From the NCBI RefSeq assembly GCF_018336935.1, contig NZ_CP068771.1, forward strand, positions 3,968,001-4,032,000: a DNA stretch of 64,000 bases. Direction: 5' to 3'. The notes below the pieces were generated by a model. That model searched no databases. It was not told where the DNA came from and saw nothing but the letters and a program-made list of their open reading frames with translations. The position numbers were made by a program, and so were the translations under genes. Positions 1 through 9,208 of this stretch are shown piece after piece (the stretch's first letter is position 1; every line of letters starts with the position of its first letter). Source of the stretch: Serratia plymuthica. Lineage in GTDB: Bacteria > Pseudomonadota > Gammaproteobacteria > Enterobacterales > Enterobacteriaceae.

Positions 1-56
1 CGCGGGTGATGCGCCGTGCGGGTTGCTTATCCAAGTGGGATTCCTGTGCGCCCTGG

Positions 57-1436
57 TTACACCGCATCCTGCGGCAGATTGAGATCGCGGCCGCGGGTTT
101 CCGGTGCAAAGAAGGTAGTGATTAAGCCAATGGCCGCCATTACAACAAAATAGCAGGCGACAGGCCACCAGTGACCGAAACCGGACAGCAGCGCGGTGGC
201 GATCAAGGGCGCGGTGCCGCCGGAGAGGATAGAACCCAGCTCCTTGGCGAACGCCATTTTTGAGTAGCGATTTTTGACGCCGAACAGTTCCACCCCATAA
301 GCGGCCTGCACGCCAAAAATCCCCAGCGACGCAATGCACATGCCGACGACAATCACCGAAATCACCGTCGCCGGATCGCGGCTGTCGAGCAGCCAGAAAG
401 CCGGGAAGGCATACAGCACCAGCAGCAGGCAGAAACAGCGGTAGGTGATGCGGCGGCCGAAGCGATCGGAAAGCCAACCGGCGAGCGGGATCACCAGAAA
501 GCCGCACAGTGAAGCGATCATCACCGCCAACGCCGGCACCGACTTATCCACCATCAGCACCTTGGCGACATAGCCCACGATAAAGCCCTGGCACAGGTAA
601 GACGGACCGTTTTCGCCGATGCGCAGGCCGAGCATCACCCAGAAGGCTTTGGTGCGCTGCAGATAGCTGCGGTCATCCGGCGCGGCGGCGCTGTCGAGCA
701 TCCGCTGATGATTTTGCTGCAGTTCCCGTTCAAAGACCGGCGTTTCACGCACGTGTCGGCGCAGATAGAGCGCGCCCCCGGCGATCAGGATGCTGGCAAG
801 GAACGGAATGCGCCAGCCCCAGGCGATCAGATCGGCTTTATCCAACTGCAACACCAGTAACCAGACCAGCGAGGCCAGCAGGGTGCCGCTGTTGGAGCCA
901 ATAGCAATGATTGAGGCGACCAGTCCGCGCCGTTTGGCCGGTGCGTATTCCGCCAGCATCACGGCACCGCCGGAAAGCTCCGCCCCGGCGCCGAACCCTT
1001 GGGCAAAACGCAGGATCACCAGGCAGGTTGGCGCCCAGACGCCGATTTGCGCGTAGGAGGGGATCAGCCCGATCAGCGTGGTGGAGACGCCCATCAGCGC
1101 CACGGTGGAGATCAGCACCACGCGGCGGCCTTTGCGATCGCCAATCCAGCCGAAGATCAAAGCGCCGATAGGGCGGGCGATAAAACCGACCGAGTAGGTG
1201 GCGAAACTGGCCAGCAACGCCACCATAGGGGTGGCTTCGGGAAAGAACACGTCGCCGAACACCATGCCGGCCGCCAGGCCGTACAGGGCGAAATCGACAT
1301 ATTCCATGGCGGTACCGAGCCAGCATGAGAAGGTGGCGCGCCAGAATTGGCTGCGCCCTTCTTTGGTGGCCAGGCGTTCATCGGCTGCCAGCGTATCGCC
1401 GGTGGCCTGTGGGGGGGCAAGCGTTGTTTCGCTCAT
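57..1436 (-). CDS. MHS-family major facilitator proton symporter
   Basis: A 459-residue polytopic membrane protein of the metabolite:H+ symporter branch of the major facilitator superfamily (relatives of ShiA and ProP). It should import a small organic acid or zwitterion with protons across the inner membrane. About twelve hydrophobic segments are visible. The loop after the second helix carries the MFS signature (GWIGDRKGRRVV, about residues 96-107), repeated in the second half as LSDRFGRR. The RFAQGFGAGAELSGG stretch is typical of the MHS branch. It is transcribed away from ubiC and ends 56 bases from the window edge. The ATG follows a GAGGA-like ribosome site. An 18-base perfect palindrome lies 129 bases upstream. 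The substrate cannot be told from sequence. Confidence 0.85.
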   Translation of the reverse strand: MSETTLAPPQATGDTLAADERLATKEGRSQFWRATFSCWLGTAMEYVDFALYGLAAGMVFGDVFFPEATPMVALLASFATYSVGFIARPIGALIFGWIGDRKGRRVVLISTVALMGVSTTLIGLIPSYAQIGVWAPTCLVILRFAQGFGAGAELSGGAVMLAEYAPAKRRGLVASIIAIGSNSGTLLASLVWLLVLQLDKADLIAWGWRIPFLASILIAGGALYLRRHVRETPVFERELQQNHQRMLDSAAAPDDRSYLQRTKAFWVMLGLRIGENGPSYLCQGFIVGYVAKVLMVDKSVPALAVMIASLCGFLVIPLAGWLSDRFGRRITYRCFCLLLVLYAFPAFWLLDSRDPATVISVIVVGMCIASLGIFGVQAAYGVELFGVKNRYSKMAFAKELGSILSGGTAPLIATALLSGFGHWWPVACYFVVMAAIGLITTFFAPETRGRDLNLPQDAV

Positions 1437-1828
1437 GGCATTGATGTCCTCTTTTCGTCATGCGCCATGAGTGGCGCCGTTAAAGATGGTTTCCCTGGCG
1501 TCGGCAATAAGATTTGCTGACAAAAGTGTCGGTCTGATGGCGATTCAACGTTGCCTTGCAAAGGTATCTACGCGCGTAGATAAAACAATGCCGCAGAGGC
1601 GAAAGTTTGCAGACGATCACAGAATCCCCATCGCTCCGGGGATTGAAGGTAGAGAAAACAGATGGCAGAAAGATGACATTACGGCGTTTTATCGCAGCGA
1701 TTTTGCTGCCTGCCGCGCCACGAATCCGCCTGCCGCTTTTGGATTTCTGCGTTACAATGGATTTCTGTTAACAGTTTGTATGGTCTGGTGCAGCCCGCAG
1801 GGTGAGGCGTCAGGCCTGGAGTAGAACA
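1437..1828. other. Intergenic region between the MHS transporter and ubiC
   Basis: This 392-base gap separates two divergent genes and must hold both promoters. It contains the perfect palindrome at 1565-1582. A TACAAT hexamer near 1754 could be the ubiC -10 element, but no good -35 sits at the right distance. One frame is open here but shows no recognisable protein and runs into ubiC; I do not call it a gene. Confidence 0.4.
1565..1582. promoter_or_regulatory. 18-bp perfect palindrome, candidate operator
   Basis: TATCTACGCGCGTAGATA is perfectly self-complementary over 18 bases and lies 129 bases upstream of the MHS transporter start. The geometry suits a dimeric repressor of the TetR or GntR type. 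No regulator gene lies next to it within this window, so the assignment is inference. Confidence 0.45.
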
Positions 1829-2353
1829 ATGTCTGGCAATAGGGATTCCATCCTGCCGCCGCTTGAGTGGTTATCTGCGCAATCCCCCCCGGTACCCGCC
1901 GCCGTCAGTGACTGGCTGATGGAGCCAGGATCCATGACCCGCCGTTTTGAACGCCACTGCGGGCGCGTGCACGTCGAACCGCAGCGCGAATGTTTCGTCA
2001 CCCGCGACCAGTTGGGTGAAGAGGCCGAGCACCTGCCGGACAGCCCGCGTTACTGGCTGCGTGAGATTGTACTGCTGGGCGATAACCAGCCCTGGCTGCT
2101 GGGGCGCACGGTGATCCCGCAGGAAACCCTGACCGGGCCGGATCAGGCGCTGGTGGATTTGGGCACGCTGCCGCTGGGGCGTTACCTGTTCAGCAGCGGT
2201 GAATTGACTCGCGATTACATTCATATGGGGCGGCAGGATGCGCTGTGGGCGCGCCGTTCCCGTTTGCGGCTGGCGGGCAAGCCGTTGTTGCTGACCGAAC
2301 TGTTTTTACCTGCTTCGCCGTTGTACGCGGCGGGCAGTACGGAAACTGCATGA
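1829..2353 (+). CDS. ubiC: Chorismate lyase (chorismate pyruvate-lyase)
   Basis: UbiC removes pyruvate from chorismate to give 4-hydroxybenzoate, the first committed step of ubiquinone synthesis, in the cytoplasm. The 174-residue protein is the usual family length. It carries the family's conserved arginine region ([10 protein letters not shown]) and the glutamate-containing C-terminal stretch ([14 protein letters not shown]), where the product-binding Arg and Glu lie in the E. coli enzyme. I chose the ATG at 1829 ([11 protein letters not shown]); an in-frame start at 1802 adds nine residues not typical of the family. It is followed within 20 bases by ubiA, its partner in the pathway, so the two form an operon. 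Confidence 0.95.
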   Translation: MSGNRDSILPPLEWLSAQSPPVPAAVSDWLMEPGSMTRRFERHCGRVHVEPQRECFVTRDQLGEEAEHLPDSPRYWLREIVLLGDNQPWLLGRTVIPQETLTGPDQALVDLGTLPLGRYLFSSGELTRDYIHMGRQDALWARRSRLRLAGKPLLLTELFLPASPLYAAGSTETA

Positions 2354-2370
2354 TGAGGAGAGGAAATACC

Positions 2371-3243
2371 TTGGAGGGAAGCGTGACTCAAAGCAAATGG
2401 CGGGCTTACAGCCATCTGATGCGCCTCGATAAACCGATCGGCAGCCTGTTGCTGCTGTGGCCAACGCTGTGGGCGCTGTGGATTGCGGGGCAGGGTGTGC
2501 CGCCGCTGTCCATTCTGCTGGTGTTTGTCCTTGGGGTGTTCCTGATGCGCGCTGCCGGCTGTGTGGTCAATGACTATGCCGATCGCGCCGTTGACGGGCA
2601 TGTGAAGCGTACCGCGGGGCGCCCAATGCCGAGCGGCCGGGTGAGCGAGAAAGAGGCCAAGATCCTGTTCGTGGTGCTGGTGCTGGTCTCGTTTGGGCTG
2701 GTGCTGACGCTGAACAGCATGACCATTTGGCTATCGCTGGCGGCGCTGGCGCTGGCGTGGGTCTATCCGTTTATGAAACGGGTTACCAATCTGCCGCAGT
2801 TCGTGCTGGGAGCGGCGTTTGGCTGGGGTATTCCAATGGGGTATGCCGCCGTCAGCGAGTCGCTGCCGCTGAGTTGCTGGCTGCTGCTGCTGGCCAATAT
2901 CTGCTGGACGGTGGCTTACGATACGCTGTATGCCATGGTAGACCGCGACGATGACCTGAAGATTGGCGTCAAATCCACCGCCATTCTGTTTGGCCGTTAC
3001 GACAAGCTGATCGTCGGTCTGCTGCAGTTCGCCACACTGCTGCTGTTGCTGTGGGTTGGATATCTCGCACAGCTGAGCGGGGCATTTTATTGGTCGTTGC
3101 TGCTGGCGGGCGCCTTGTTTATCCATCAGCAAAAGCAAATCGCCACCCGCGATCGCGATGCCTGCTTCAAGGCATTCCTGGATAACAACTACGTCGGGCT
3201 GGTGTTGTTTATCGGTATCGCATTGAGTTACTGGCAGGGTTAG
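2371..3243 (+). CDS. ubiA: 4-hydroxybenzoate octaprenyltransferase
   Basis: UbiA joins 4-hydroxybenzoate to octaprenyl diphosphate in the inner membrane, the second step of ubiquinone synthesis. Both magnesium-diphosphate motifs of the intramembrane prenyltransferases are present: NDYADRAVD near residue 70 and DRDDD near residue 190, within about eight or nine hydrophobic segments. The start is best placed at the TTG at 2371, because LEGSVTQSK aligns with MEWSLTQNK of E. coli and gives exactly 290 residues. GAGGAG lies 12 bases upstream. ATG codons at 2350 and 2353 are in frame and remain possible. It follows ubiC directly and ends at a strong terminator shared with plsB. Confidence 0.95.
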   Translation: MEGSVTQSKWRAYSHLMRLDKPIGSLLLLWPTLWALWIAGQGVPPLSILLVFVLGVFLMRAAGCVVNDYADRAVDGHVKRTAGRPMPSGRVSEKEAKILFVVLVLVSFGLVLTLNSMTIWLSLAALALAWVYPFMKRVTNLPQFVLGAAFGWGIPMGYAAVSESLPLSCWLLLLANICWTVAYDTLYAMVDRDDDLKIGVKSTAILFGRYDKLIVGLLQFATLLLLLWVGYLAQLSGAFYWSLLLAGALFIHQQKQIATRDRDACFKAFLDNNYVGLVLFIGIALSYWQG

Positions 3244-3264
3244 CGGTATTTCGGCAATAAAAAA

Positions 3265-3285
3265 GGCACCTGACGGTGCCTTTTT
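3265..3285. terminator. Bidirectional rho-independent terminator, ubiA/plsB
   Basis: The stem GGCACC / GGTGCC with loop TGAC is flanked by a T-run on the right and an A-run on the left. It can stop both ubiA and the convergent plsB. Confidence 0.85.
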
Positions 3286-3298
3286 GTTTATTAACCAA

Positions 3299-5764
3299 TT
3301 ACTCGTCTTTTTCTTCCGTTGTCGCCGTTTCCGGCTGCACGCTGGTTTCCGCCGGCATGCTGACGCTTTCGATAGTCAGCTTGATTTCCGGGGTAATCAA
3401 ATCGCTCAGCATGCTGTACACCTCCAGGGTGTGCTCACGGACGGCATCGCCGATATCGTTGATGTAGCCTTCTTCACGCAGCGTCGCCACCAGGGTAGAG
3501 AACACCGCCTTGTCGAAGAACTCCGGCGCGTTGATGCCGTGCAGCACCGAAAGGCGCTGGGCCATGATGCGGCTCTCTTTCTCCAGCGCGCCGCGGTTGA
3601 TGCTCGGGTTGGCGCTGAGGATAGACATGGTGATGGCATAGCGCTGCAACGTTTCGCGCACGCCGGCTGCCAGCAACTGCAGAGGGCGAATGCGCGCCGG
3701 GTTAAGCACCAGATCGTCGCCTTTGTCGCAGATGAGCTGCTGACGGATCATTTCCTCGATCAGCGGCCGCAGCACTTCCGGCAACTGTTCCTTGTCGTTA
3801 TGCAGGAACAGTTCGGCCTTCAGCATCGGGTAAATCAGGCCGATCTGCCGCAGCAGCTCAGCGCGTGACACCCGGCGGTGATGCATCACTATGGTGGCGA
3901 TCAGCGAAGGCAGCACCAGCAGATGGTGGATATTGTTGCGGTAATAGGTCATCAGCACCGCCTGCTCGCGCGGCAGGATGATGATATCGCCGATGTTATC
4001 CTTCTCCACCTCGAACTTGTTCATGTTCAGCGCGTGATCCAGCAGCTCGTCCGGCGTCTGGGTCGGCACGGTGACGTCGCCGGCGTAAGGCACGTTGCGC
4101 ATCAGTTGCAGATAACACTCCAACTGCTCAAGCAACTGCTCGCGGGTCAGCGAGCGCTGGCGTGAGGCCAGCAGCGCCGTGGAACACAGGTTCATGGCAT
4201 TGGCGGCGGCCGCGTTGTTGATGCGCACCATAATCTTGGCCGCCAGGTCGTTGACCGTTGGCGTCAGCCAGCTTGGACGTTGGGCTTCGATCGGGTCAAT
4301 CGATTCGCGCCACTGCGGCACATGCTGGTTCAGATAGGCGGTCAACGGCAGCGGATCGCCGAAGTTGACGTAACCCTGGCCGAGATTACGCAGTTTGCGC
4401 AGGCCGCGCAGCATCTGCAACAGGCTCTCTTTTTCCTTGGTCGCCCCGCGCAGTTCTTTGGCGTAGGTACCTACCTCCATCACGTGTTCGTAACCGATGT
4501 AGATCGGCACCAGCGTGATAGGGCGAGTACCGCCGCGCAGCATGGCCTGAATGGTCATCGACAGGGTGCCGGTCTTCGGTTCCAGCAGGCGCCCGGTACG
4601 GGAACGGCCGCCTTCGACGAAGTATTCCACCGAGTAGCCGCGGGTAAACAGCTCGCCGAGGTATTCGCGGAACACCGTCGAGTACAGTTTGTTGCCTTTG
4701 AAGGTGCGGCGAATAAAGAACGCGCCCAGGCGACGGAAGATCGGCCCGGCCGGCCAGAAGTTGAGGTTGATGCCGGCGGCGATGTGCGGCGGCACCAGGC
4801 CCTGGTGATACAGCACGTAGGACAGCAGCAGGTAGTCCATATGGCTGCGGTGGCACGGCACATACACGATCTCGTGGCCGTCCTGCGCCAACTGGCGCAC
4901 GCGCTCGGCATTGGTGACGTTGATGCCCTGATACAGCCGGTTCCAGGTCCAGCTCAGCACGCGATCGGAAAGACGCACCGTCTCGTACGAGAAGTCGGCG
5001 GCGATCTCTTCCATCAGCGCAATGGCGTTCTGCTGGGCCTTTTCGTGGGAAATTTTCTTGCTGCGCGCTTCGTCTTCGACCGCTTTTTCGATCGCTTTGG
5101 AGGCCAGCAGCTTATTGAACAGATCCTGGCGGGCCGGCAGGCTCGGGCCGACGGCGGCCAGACGTTGACGCGAGAAATGCATGCGCGCCACGCGCGCCAG
5201 TTTCTGCGCGATAATTTTGTCCGTGCCGTGTTCGGTCGCCATTCGGCGCAGTGAAACGGTGTTGGAGAAACGCACGAAGCTGTCGCGGCCCAGCCACAGC
5301 ACGGCGAAGAATTTCTGAACGCCGTTCAGCAAGCGCAGATGCGGCGTGCCGTGACCTTCGCGGCCCGGAGAACGGCCGAACATCACCGAAACCGGCAGCA
5401 TCTGAATATCGAGATCCGGATTGCTGCGGTGCAGATCCAGATAGTCGTGAAACAGTTTTACCGATTCTTCTTTCGGCGTGTAGTAGCGGAATACGCGCGG
5501 GCCGTCGTGGATAAACACGTGGCTTGGCAGTACGGTGCCGTCTATCTCCAGCGGATTGAGGGGATCGGGCAAATCCTGCGCCAGGCACTGGGTGCGCAGC
5601 GTCAGCAAATCCGCCTTGGAATTATAAGGTAAAACATACAAAATCGGTCGTGTGGGATCCAACCCTAACTCCGTGACCGGATCTGAAGGGATAACCTTAC
5701 TTCTTACCAACAATTTGAGTGGTAAATTCAATAATTTATAATAAATTTTACGCCAACCTGACAT
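3299..5764 (-). CDS. plsB: Glycerol-3-phosphate 1-O-acyltransferase
   Basis: PlsB acylates position 1 of glycerol-3-phosphate using acyl-ACP or acyl-CoA. It is the first step of phospholipid synthesis, at the inner membrane. The 821-residue protein is slightly longer than the 807-residue E. coli enzyme. The catalytic HX4D motif is at His305-Asp310 (CHRSHMD), followed by the substrate-binding blocks [13 protein letters not shown] and [14 protein letters not shown]. The start [10 protein letters not shown] matches E. coli MSGWPRIYYK; the longer open frame upstream overlaps dgkA and is not used. It is divergent from dgkA, whose product recycles diacylglycerol back to phosphatidate. The C-terminal end ([17 protein letters not shown]) is an acidic extension. 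Confidence 0.97.
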   Translation of the reverse strand: MSGWRKIYYKLLNLPLKLLVRSKVIPSDPVTELGLDPTRPILYVLPYNSKADLLTLRTQCLAQDLPDPLNPLEIDGTVLPSHVFIHDGPRVFRYYTPKEESVKLFHDYLDLHRSNPDLDIQMLPVSVMFGRSPGREGHGTPHLRLLNGVQKFFAVLWLGRDSFVRFSNTVSLRRMATEHGTDKIIAQKLARVARMHFSRQRLAAVGPSLPARQDLFNKLLASKAIEKAVEDEARSKKISHEKAQQNAIALMEEIAADFSYETVRLSDRVLSWTWNRLYQGINVTNAERVRQLAQDGHEIVYVPCHRSHMDYLLLSYVLYHQGLVPPHIAAGINLNFWPAGPIFRRLGAFFIRRTFKGNKLYSTVFREYLGELFTRGYSVEYFVEGGRSRTGRLLEPKTGTLSMTIQAMLRGGTRPITLVPIYIGYEHVMEVGTYAKELRGATKEKESLLQMLRGLRKLRNLGQGYVNFGDPLPLTAYLNQHVPQWRESIDPIEAQRPSWLTPTVNDLAAKIMVRINNAAAANAMNLCSTALLASRQRSLTREQLLEQLECYLQLMRNVPYAGDVTVPTQTPDELLDHALNMNKFEVEKDNIGDIIILPREQAVLMTYYRNNIHHLLVLPSLIATIVMHHRRVSRAELLRQIGLIYPMLKAELFLHNDKEQLPEVLRPLIEEMIRQQLICDKGDDLVLNPARIRPLQLLAAGVRETLQRYAITMSILSANPSINRGALEKESRIMAQRLSVLHGINAPEFFDKAVFSTLVATLREEGYINDIGDAVREHTLEVYSMLSDLITPEIKLTIESVSMPAETSVQPETATTEEKDE

Positions 5765-5874
5765 AACAACGTGAAGCCTCTTGTTAGCAATGCGCCGCAA
5801 GCATACCAGAAACCGGGTAGCAGATCTGTGGTGTTGGAAAACCGGGAGCCGGGAGAGTTTCCTGACCCAAGCTC

Positions 5875-5880
5875 TATAAT
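5875..5880 (+). promoter_or_regulatory. Candidate -10 element for dgkA
   Basis: A perfect TATAAT lies 34 bases before the dgkA start. No good -35 hexamer is visible at 16-18 bases, so an activator or another sigma factor may contribute. Confidence 0.4.
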
Positions 5881-5913
5881 TATGACTTACCTCTGTGAAA
5901 GGCACTAAAAAAC

Positions 5914-6282
5914 ATGGCAAACCAAGCAACCGGCCTGACCCGTATTATTAAAGCCGCCGGCTACTCATACAAAGGCTTTTCTGCTGCCTGGCAGCACGAA
6001 GCCGCCTTCCGCCAGGAACTGGTGGCGACCGTGCTGGCTATCATACTGGCGATCTGGCTGGATGTGGGTGCGATAGCGCGCATTTTACTGATCGGATCGG
6101 TACTGTTGGTCGTGATCGTCGAGATGCTGAACAGCGCGATTGAAGCCATTGTCGACAGGGTGGGTACGGAACACCACGAGCTTTCCGGCCGCGCGAAAGA
6201 TATGGGGTCGGCGGCGGTAACGCTGACGATCGTACTGGCGCTGTTTGTCTGGGGTTCTGTACTGTGGCAGCACTTTGTCTGA
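5914..6282 (+). CDS. dgkA: Diacylglycerol kinase
   Basis: DgkA phosphorylates diacylglycerol to phosphatidic acid in the inner membrane, recycling the diacylglycerol left by membrane-derived oligosaccharide synthesis. The 122-residue length and three hydrophobic helices are typical. The family signature [13 protein letters not shown] is near residues 69-81, holding the catalytic Glu and Asn, followed by the conserved [15 protein letters not shown] block. It is divergent from plsB, which uses the same phosphatidate pool, as in E. coli. Confidence 0.97.
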   Translation: MANQATGLTRIIKAAGYSYKGFSAAWQHEAAFRQELVATVLAIILAIWLDVGAIARILLIGSVLLVVIVEMLNSAIEAIVDRVGTEHHELSGRAKDMGSAAVTLTIVLALFVWGSVLWQHFV

Positions 6283-6356
6283 GTGGAATGCTTCATTGCG
6301 GCGGGGACGCTAATCCCTGATTTTTATTCATTCTTCGGTTCCCAAGCCGCGCTTAC

Positions 6357-6372
6357 CTGTATATACTCACAG
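6357..6372 (+). promoter_or_regulatory. LexA-binding SOS box 1 of lexA
   Basis: CTGTATATACTCACAG fits CTG-N10-CAG. It overlaps the -10 element TATACT (6362-6367), with TTCCCA as -35 seventeen bases upstream, so bound LexA blocks its own promoter. Confidence 0.9.
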
Positions 6373-6377
6373 CAAGA

Positions 6378-6393
6378 CTGTATAAACAAACAG
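6378..6393 (+). promoter_or_regulatory. LexA-binding SOS box 2 of lexA
   Basis: CTGTATAAACAAACAG lies 21 bases after box 1 (start to start). The E. coli lexA promoter also has two tandem boxes at this spacing. Confidence 0.88.
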
Positions 6394-6401
6394 GGGGCGG
6401 A

Positions 6402-7010
6402 ATGAAAGCATTAACTACCAGACAACAAGAAGTCTATGATCTGATTCGCGATCATATTTCGTCAACTGGCATGCCGCCAACGCGCGCCGAGATCGCCATG
6501 CGTCTGGGGTTCCGTTCGCCAAATGCTGCAGAAGAACATCTGAAAGCGCTGGCGCGCAAGGGCGTGATCGAGATCGTCTCCGGCGCTTCACGCGGTATTC
6601 GCCTGTTGATGGAAGATGAAGAAGGTTTGCCGCTCATTGGCCGCGTGGCCGCCGGTGAACCGCTGCTGGCGCAGCAGCATATCGAAGGGCACTATAAGGT
6701 GGATCCTTCCCTGTTCAAACCGAGCGCGGATTTCCTGCTGCGGGTCAACGGCATGTCGATGCGTGATATCGGCATTCTCGACGGCGATCTGCTGGCGGTG
6801 CATAAAACCCAGGACGTGCGTAACGGCCAGGTGGTTGTGGCGCGTATTGAAGACGAAGTGACGGTCAAACGTCTGAAAAAGCACGGCAATGTGGTTGAAC
6901 TGCTGCCGGAAAACAGCGAATTCCAGCCTATCGTGGTCGATCTGCGTCAGCAGAATTTCACCATTGAAGGCTTGGCGGTCGGCGTGATCCGCAATGGCGA
7001 CTGGATTTAA
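6402..7010 (+). CDS. lexA: SOS-response repressor and autopeptidase LexA
   Basis: LexA represses the DNA-damage regulon and cleaves itself when stimulated by RecA filaments. The 202-residue protein has the N-terminal winged helix (residues 1-70, recognition helix around [13 protein letters not shown]). The cleavage bond is Ala84-Gly85 (GRVAAGEP), and the catalytic dyad is Ser119 (NGMSM) and Lys156 (TVKRLKK), all at the E. coli numbers. Two SOS boxes precede it and GGGGGCGG provides the ribosome site. The next gene is dinF, as in E. coli, but here an ERIC element separates them. Confidence 0.98.
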   Translation: MKALTTRQQEVYDLIRDHISSTGMPPTRAEIAMRLGFRSPNAAEEHLKALARKGVIEIVSGASRGIRLLMEDEEGLPLIGRVAAGEPLLAQQHIEGHYKVDPSLFKPSADFLLRVNGMSMRDIGILDGDLLAVHKTQDVRNGQVVVARIEDEVTVKRLKKHGNVVELLPENSEFQPIVVDLRQQNFTIEGLAVGVIRNGDWI

Positions 7011-7042
7011 CCCACCCGCCTGAACGTCGTCCCCTGATTTAA

Positions 7043-7064
7043 ATCGCCCCAGCTCTGGGGCGAT
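7043..7064 (+). terminator. Hairpin after lexA
   Basis: Perfect 10-base arms ATCGCCCCAG / CTGGGGCGAT flank a 2-base centre. The T-rich tail is weak (ATCATTT), so this may attenuate rather than end transcription into dinF. Confidence 0.5.
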
Positions 7065-7085
7065 ATCATTTCTGATTTCAATGTA

Positions 7086-7210
7086 ATACCCAATAGATTT
7101 CAAGGCGCGGGAAGGCGTCCAGCGAGAGAATCCGCAGGAGCTTACTCAAGTAAGTGACCGGGGTGATCGCGCGTAGCCAACACATCTGCACCTTGAAAGA
7201 TGAAGGGTAT
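7086..7210. repeat. ERIC element (enterobacterial repetitive intergenic consensus)
   Basis: This 125-base imperfect palindrome starts ATACCCAATAG and ends GATGAAGGGTAT. Its core, GAATCCGCAGGAGCTTAC then AAGTAAGTGACCGGGGTGA, closely matches the two classical ERIC core halves. It fills the lexA-dinF gap and ends 18 bases before the dinF start. The long frame that extends dinF upstream runs through it and is an artefact. Confidence 0.88.
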
Positions 7211-7228
7211 CCACGGGAACATTTCACT

Positions 7229-8563
7229 ATGCGCCTGCTTTCTGCCTTCACCAGCGATACTGATAAAGCCCTATGGCGCCTTGCGTTGCCCATGATCTTT
7301 TCCAATATTACCGTCCCGCTGCTGGGGTTGGTGGATACGGCGGTGATTGGCCACCTGGACAGTTCTACCTATCTGGGCGGCGTTGCGATTGGCGCCATGG
7401 CTACCAGCTTCCTGTTTATGCTGCTGCTGTTCCTGCGCATGAGCACTACCGGGCTGGCGGCGCAGGCGCTCGGTGCGCAGGATCCGCCGGCACTGGCGCG
7501 CGCTTTTATGCAGCCGCTGCTGATGGCGGTATTGGCCGGGCTGGCGATTGTGCTGCTGCGGCATCCGTTGATCGGCATGGCGTTGCAGATCGTGGGCGGC
7601 GATGGCGCGGTGCTGGAGCAGGCGCGGCTTTTCCTCGAGATCCGCTGGTTAAGCGCGCCGGCAGCGCTGGCCAATATGGTGATTCTGGGCTGGCTGCTTG
7701 GGGTGCAATACGTGCGTGCGCCGGTGATCTTGCTGATTATCGGCAATCTGCTGAATATCTTACTGGATATCTGGCTGGTGGTGGGGTTGGGCTGGAACGT
7801 GCAGGGGGCGGCGATAGCCACCGCCATCTCTGAATATGCCACGTTGTTGCTGGGGCTATGGCTTGCCTGGCGGGTGATGCGCGTACGCGGTATTTCAGCG
7901 CCGATGCTGCGCCAGGCCTGGCGCGGTAATCTGCGGCGCCTGTTGGCGCTGAATCGCGACATTATGTTGCGTTCATTGTTGCTGCAATTGTGTTTTGCTT
8001 CGCTGACCATCTTCGGCGCCCGGCTCGGCGGCGACGTGGTGGCGGTAAACGCAGTGCTGATGAATTTACTGACTTTCACTGCCTACGCGCTCGACGGTTT
8101 TGCCTACGCGGTAGAGGCGCATTCCGGTCATGCCTATGGCGCCCGCGACGACAGCCAACTGCACAAGGTGTGGCGCGCGGCATGTCGCCAGGCTTGTCTG
8201 GTGGCGTTGGCTTTTGGGGTGGTGTATGCCTTTGCCGGGCAGCATATCGTGGCAGCGCTAACCTCTTTACCGGAACTGCGTACGCTGGCGAGCCATTATC
8301 TGCCGTGGCAGGTGGTGCTGCCGTTGGTGGGAGTGTGGTGCTATCTGCTGGATGGCATGTTTATTGGCGCTACCCGCGGCGCAGAAATGCGCAACAGCAT
8401 GGCGGTGGCGGCCGTCGGTTTCGGCCTGACGTTGTTTACCGTCCCTGTATTAGGCAACCACGGATTATGGCTGGCGCTGGCGGTGTTTCTGTCGCTGCGG
8501 GGCATTGCGCTGGGCTGGTTCTGGCACCGTCACCGGCTGCACGGCACCTGGTTTACGCTGTGA
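7229..8563 (+). CDS. dinF: MATE-family efflux transporter DinF
   Basis: DinF is a DNA-damage-inducible multidrug and toxic-compound extrusion protein with twelve hydrophobic helices in the inner membrane. The 444-residue protein begins MRLLSAFTSDTDKALWRLALPMIFSNITVPLLGLVDTAVIGHLD, matching E. coli DinF from the first helix on. The duplicated MATE half-domains are visible. The start at 7229 is preferred because earlier codons lie in the ERIC repeat. In E. coli it is co-transcribed with lexA; here the intervening ERIC hairpin and the hairpin at 7043 may alter that coupling. Confidence 0.93.
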   Translation: MRLLSAFTSDTDKALWRLALPMIFSNITVPLLGLVDTAVIGHLDSSTYLGGVAIGAMATSFLFMLLLFLRMSTTGLAAQALGAQDPPALARAFMQPLLMAVLAGLAIVLLRHPLIGMALQIVGGDGAVLEQARLFLEIRWLSAPAALANMVILGWLLGVQYVRAPVILLIIGNLLNILLDIWLVVGLGWNVQGAAIATAISEYATLLLGLWLAWRVMRVRGISAPMLRQAWRGNLRRLLALNRDIMLRSLLLQLCFASLTIFGARLGGDVVAVNAVLMNLLTFTAYALDGFAYAVEAHSGHAYGARDDSQLHKVWRAACRQACLVALAFGVVYAFAGQHIVAALTSLPELRTLASHYLPWQVVLPLVGVWCYLLDGMFIGATRGAEMRNSMAVAAVGFGLTLFTVPVLGNHGLWLALAVFLSLRGIALGWFWHRHRLHGTWFTL

Positions 8564-8883
8564 TAAGCCAGTGAGCCTTACCGACTATTAAGTAATTTAT
8601 CTTATGTTTTTATTTGTATTTGCTTACATATTTCGAAGCGCCGCTCCATTCGGGTAGTGCTTTGTTTGTTGGCGTATTTTTCTGTTTAAATGTTTGTTAA
8701 TGGATTTTTATTCTGGTTTTTATTATTTTTTCGTTATCTGCGTCTACACTTAATCATGTTGCTGGCTAAATTAATGGGGGGTGGCATCCCTTTGGTTAGC
8801 GGTAATAGACCATAAAAATTGCTGGGTTAGACGCCCTGTCAGCACAGTGTCAAACTGATTTAGCACAGGTTAACGGAGAGACT
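8564..8883. other. AT-rich intergenic region before yjbJ
   Basis: This 320-base gap is distinctly AT-rich compared with its surroundings. Apart from the candidate sigma-S promoter at 8743-8753 I see no gene, terminator or repeat in it. Confidence 0.4.
8743..8753 (+). promoter_or_regulatory. Candidate sigma-S -10 element for yjbJ
   Basis: TCTACACTTAA is close to the extended RpoS -10 consensus (KCTATACTTAA). It would give a leader of about 120 bases. E. coli yjbJ is RpoS-dependent, which fits. Confidence 0.45.
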
Positions 8884-9093
8884 ATGAACAAAGATCAAGC
8901 CGACGGTAACTGGAAACAGTTTAAAGGAAAAGTGAAGGAACAATGGGGCAAGCTGACCGATGACGATTTGACGGTCATTGAAGGGAAACGCGAACAGCTT
9001 GTCGGTAAAATCCAGGAACGTTATGGCTACCAGAAAGAGGCGGCCGAGAAAGAAGTTAAATCCTGGGAAGACCACAACAAGTATCGCTGGTAG
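8884..9093 (+). CDS. yjbJ: CsbD-family stress protein YjbJ
   Basis: A 69-residue hydrophilic, charged protein of the CsbD family, nearly identical to E. coli YjbJ (MNKDxAxGNWKQFKGKVKEQWGKLTDDD ... YGYQKxxAEKEV). Such proteins are abundant in stationary phase or under osmotic stress, but their molecular role is unknown. It has a good GGAGAG ribosome site and no transmembrane or signal segment, so it is cytoplasmic. A hairpin (GGCCAC/GTGGCC, about 9110-9128) follows the stop without a clear T-run. Confidence 0.95.
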   Translation: MNKDQADGNWKQFKGKVKEQWGKLTDDDLTVIEGKREQLVGKIQERYGYQKEAAEKEVKSWEDHNKYRW

Positions 9094-9208
9094 CGAGCAG
9101 GGCCACAGCGGACGGTGGCCGTAAGCGACCGTAGCCGGCCTGGCGTTTTTCATCCCCTTAACGCCACGGCCACAGGTACAGGGAAGTGCCTGACCCACCC
9201 CGCGTCAT

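Noticed and set aside
1471..1824. Open frame of 117 codons before ubiC
   Set aside because: No recognisable domain or ribosome site; it spans the promoter region and the 18-base palindrome.
7154..7228. Upstream extension of dinF
   Set aside because: These codons lie in the ERIC repeat, and the family N-terminus begins at 7229.
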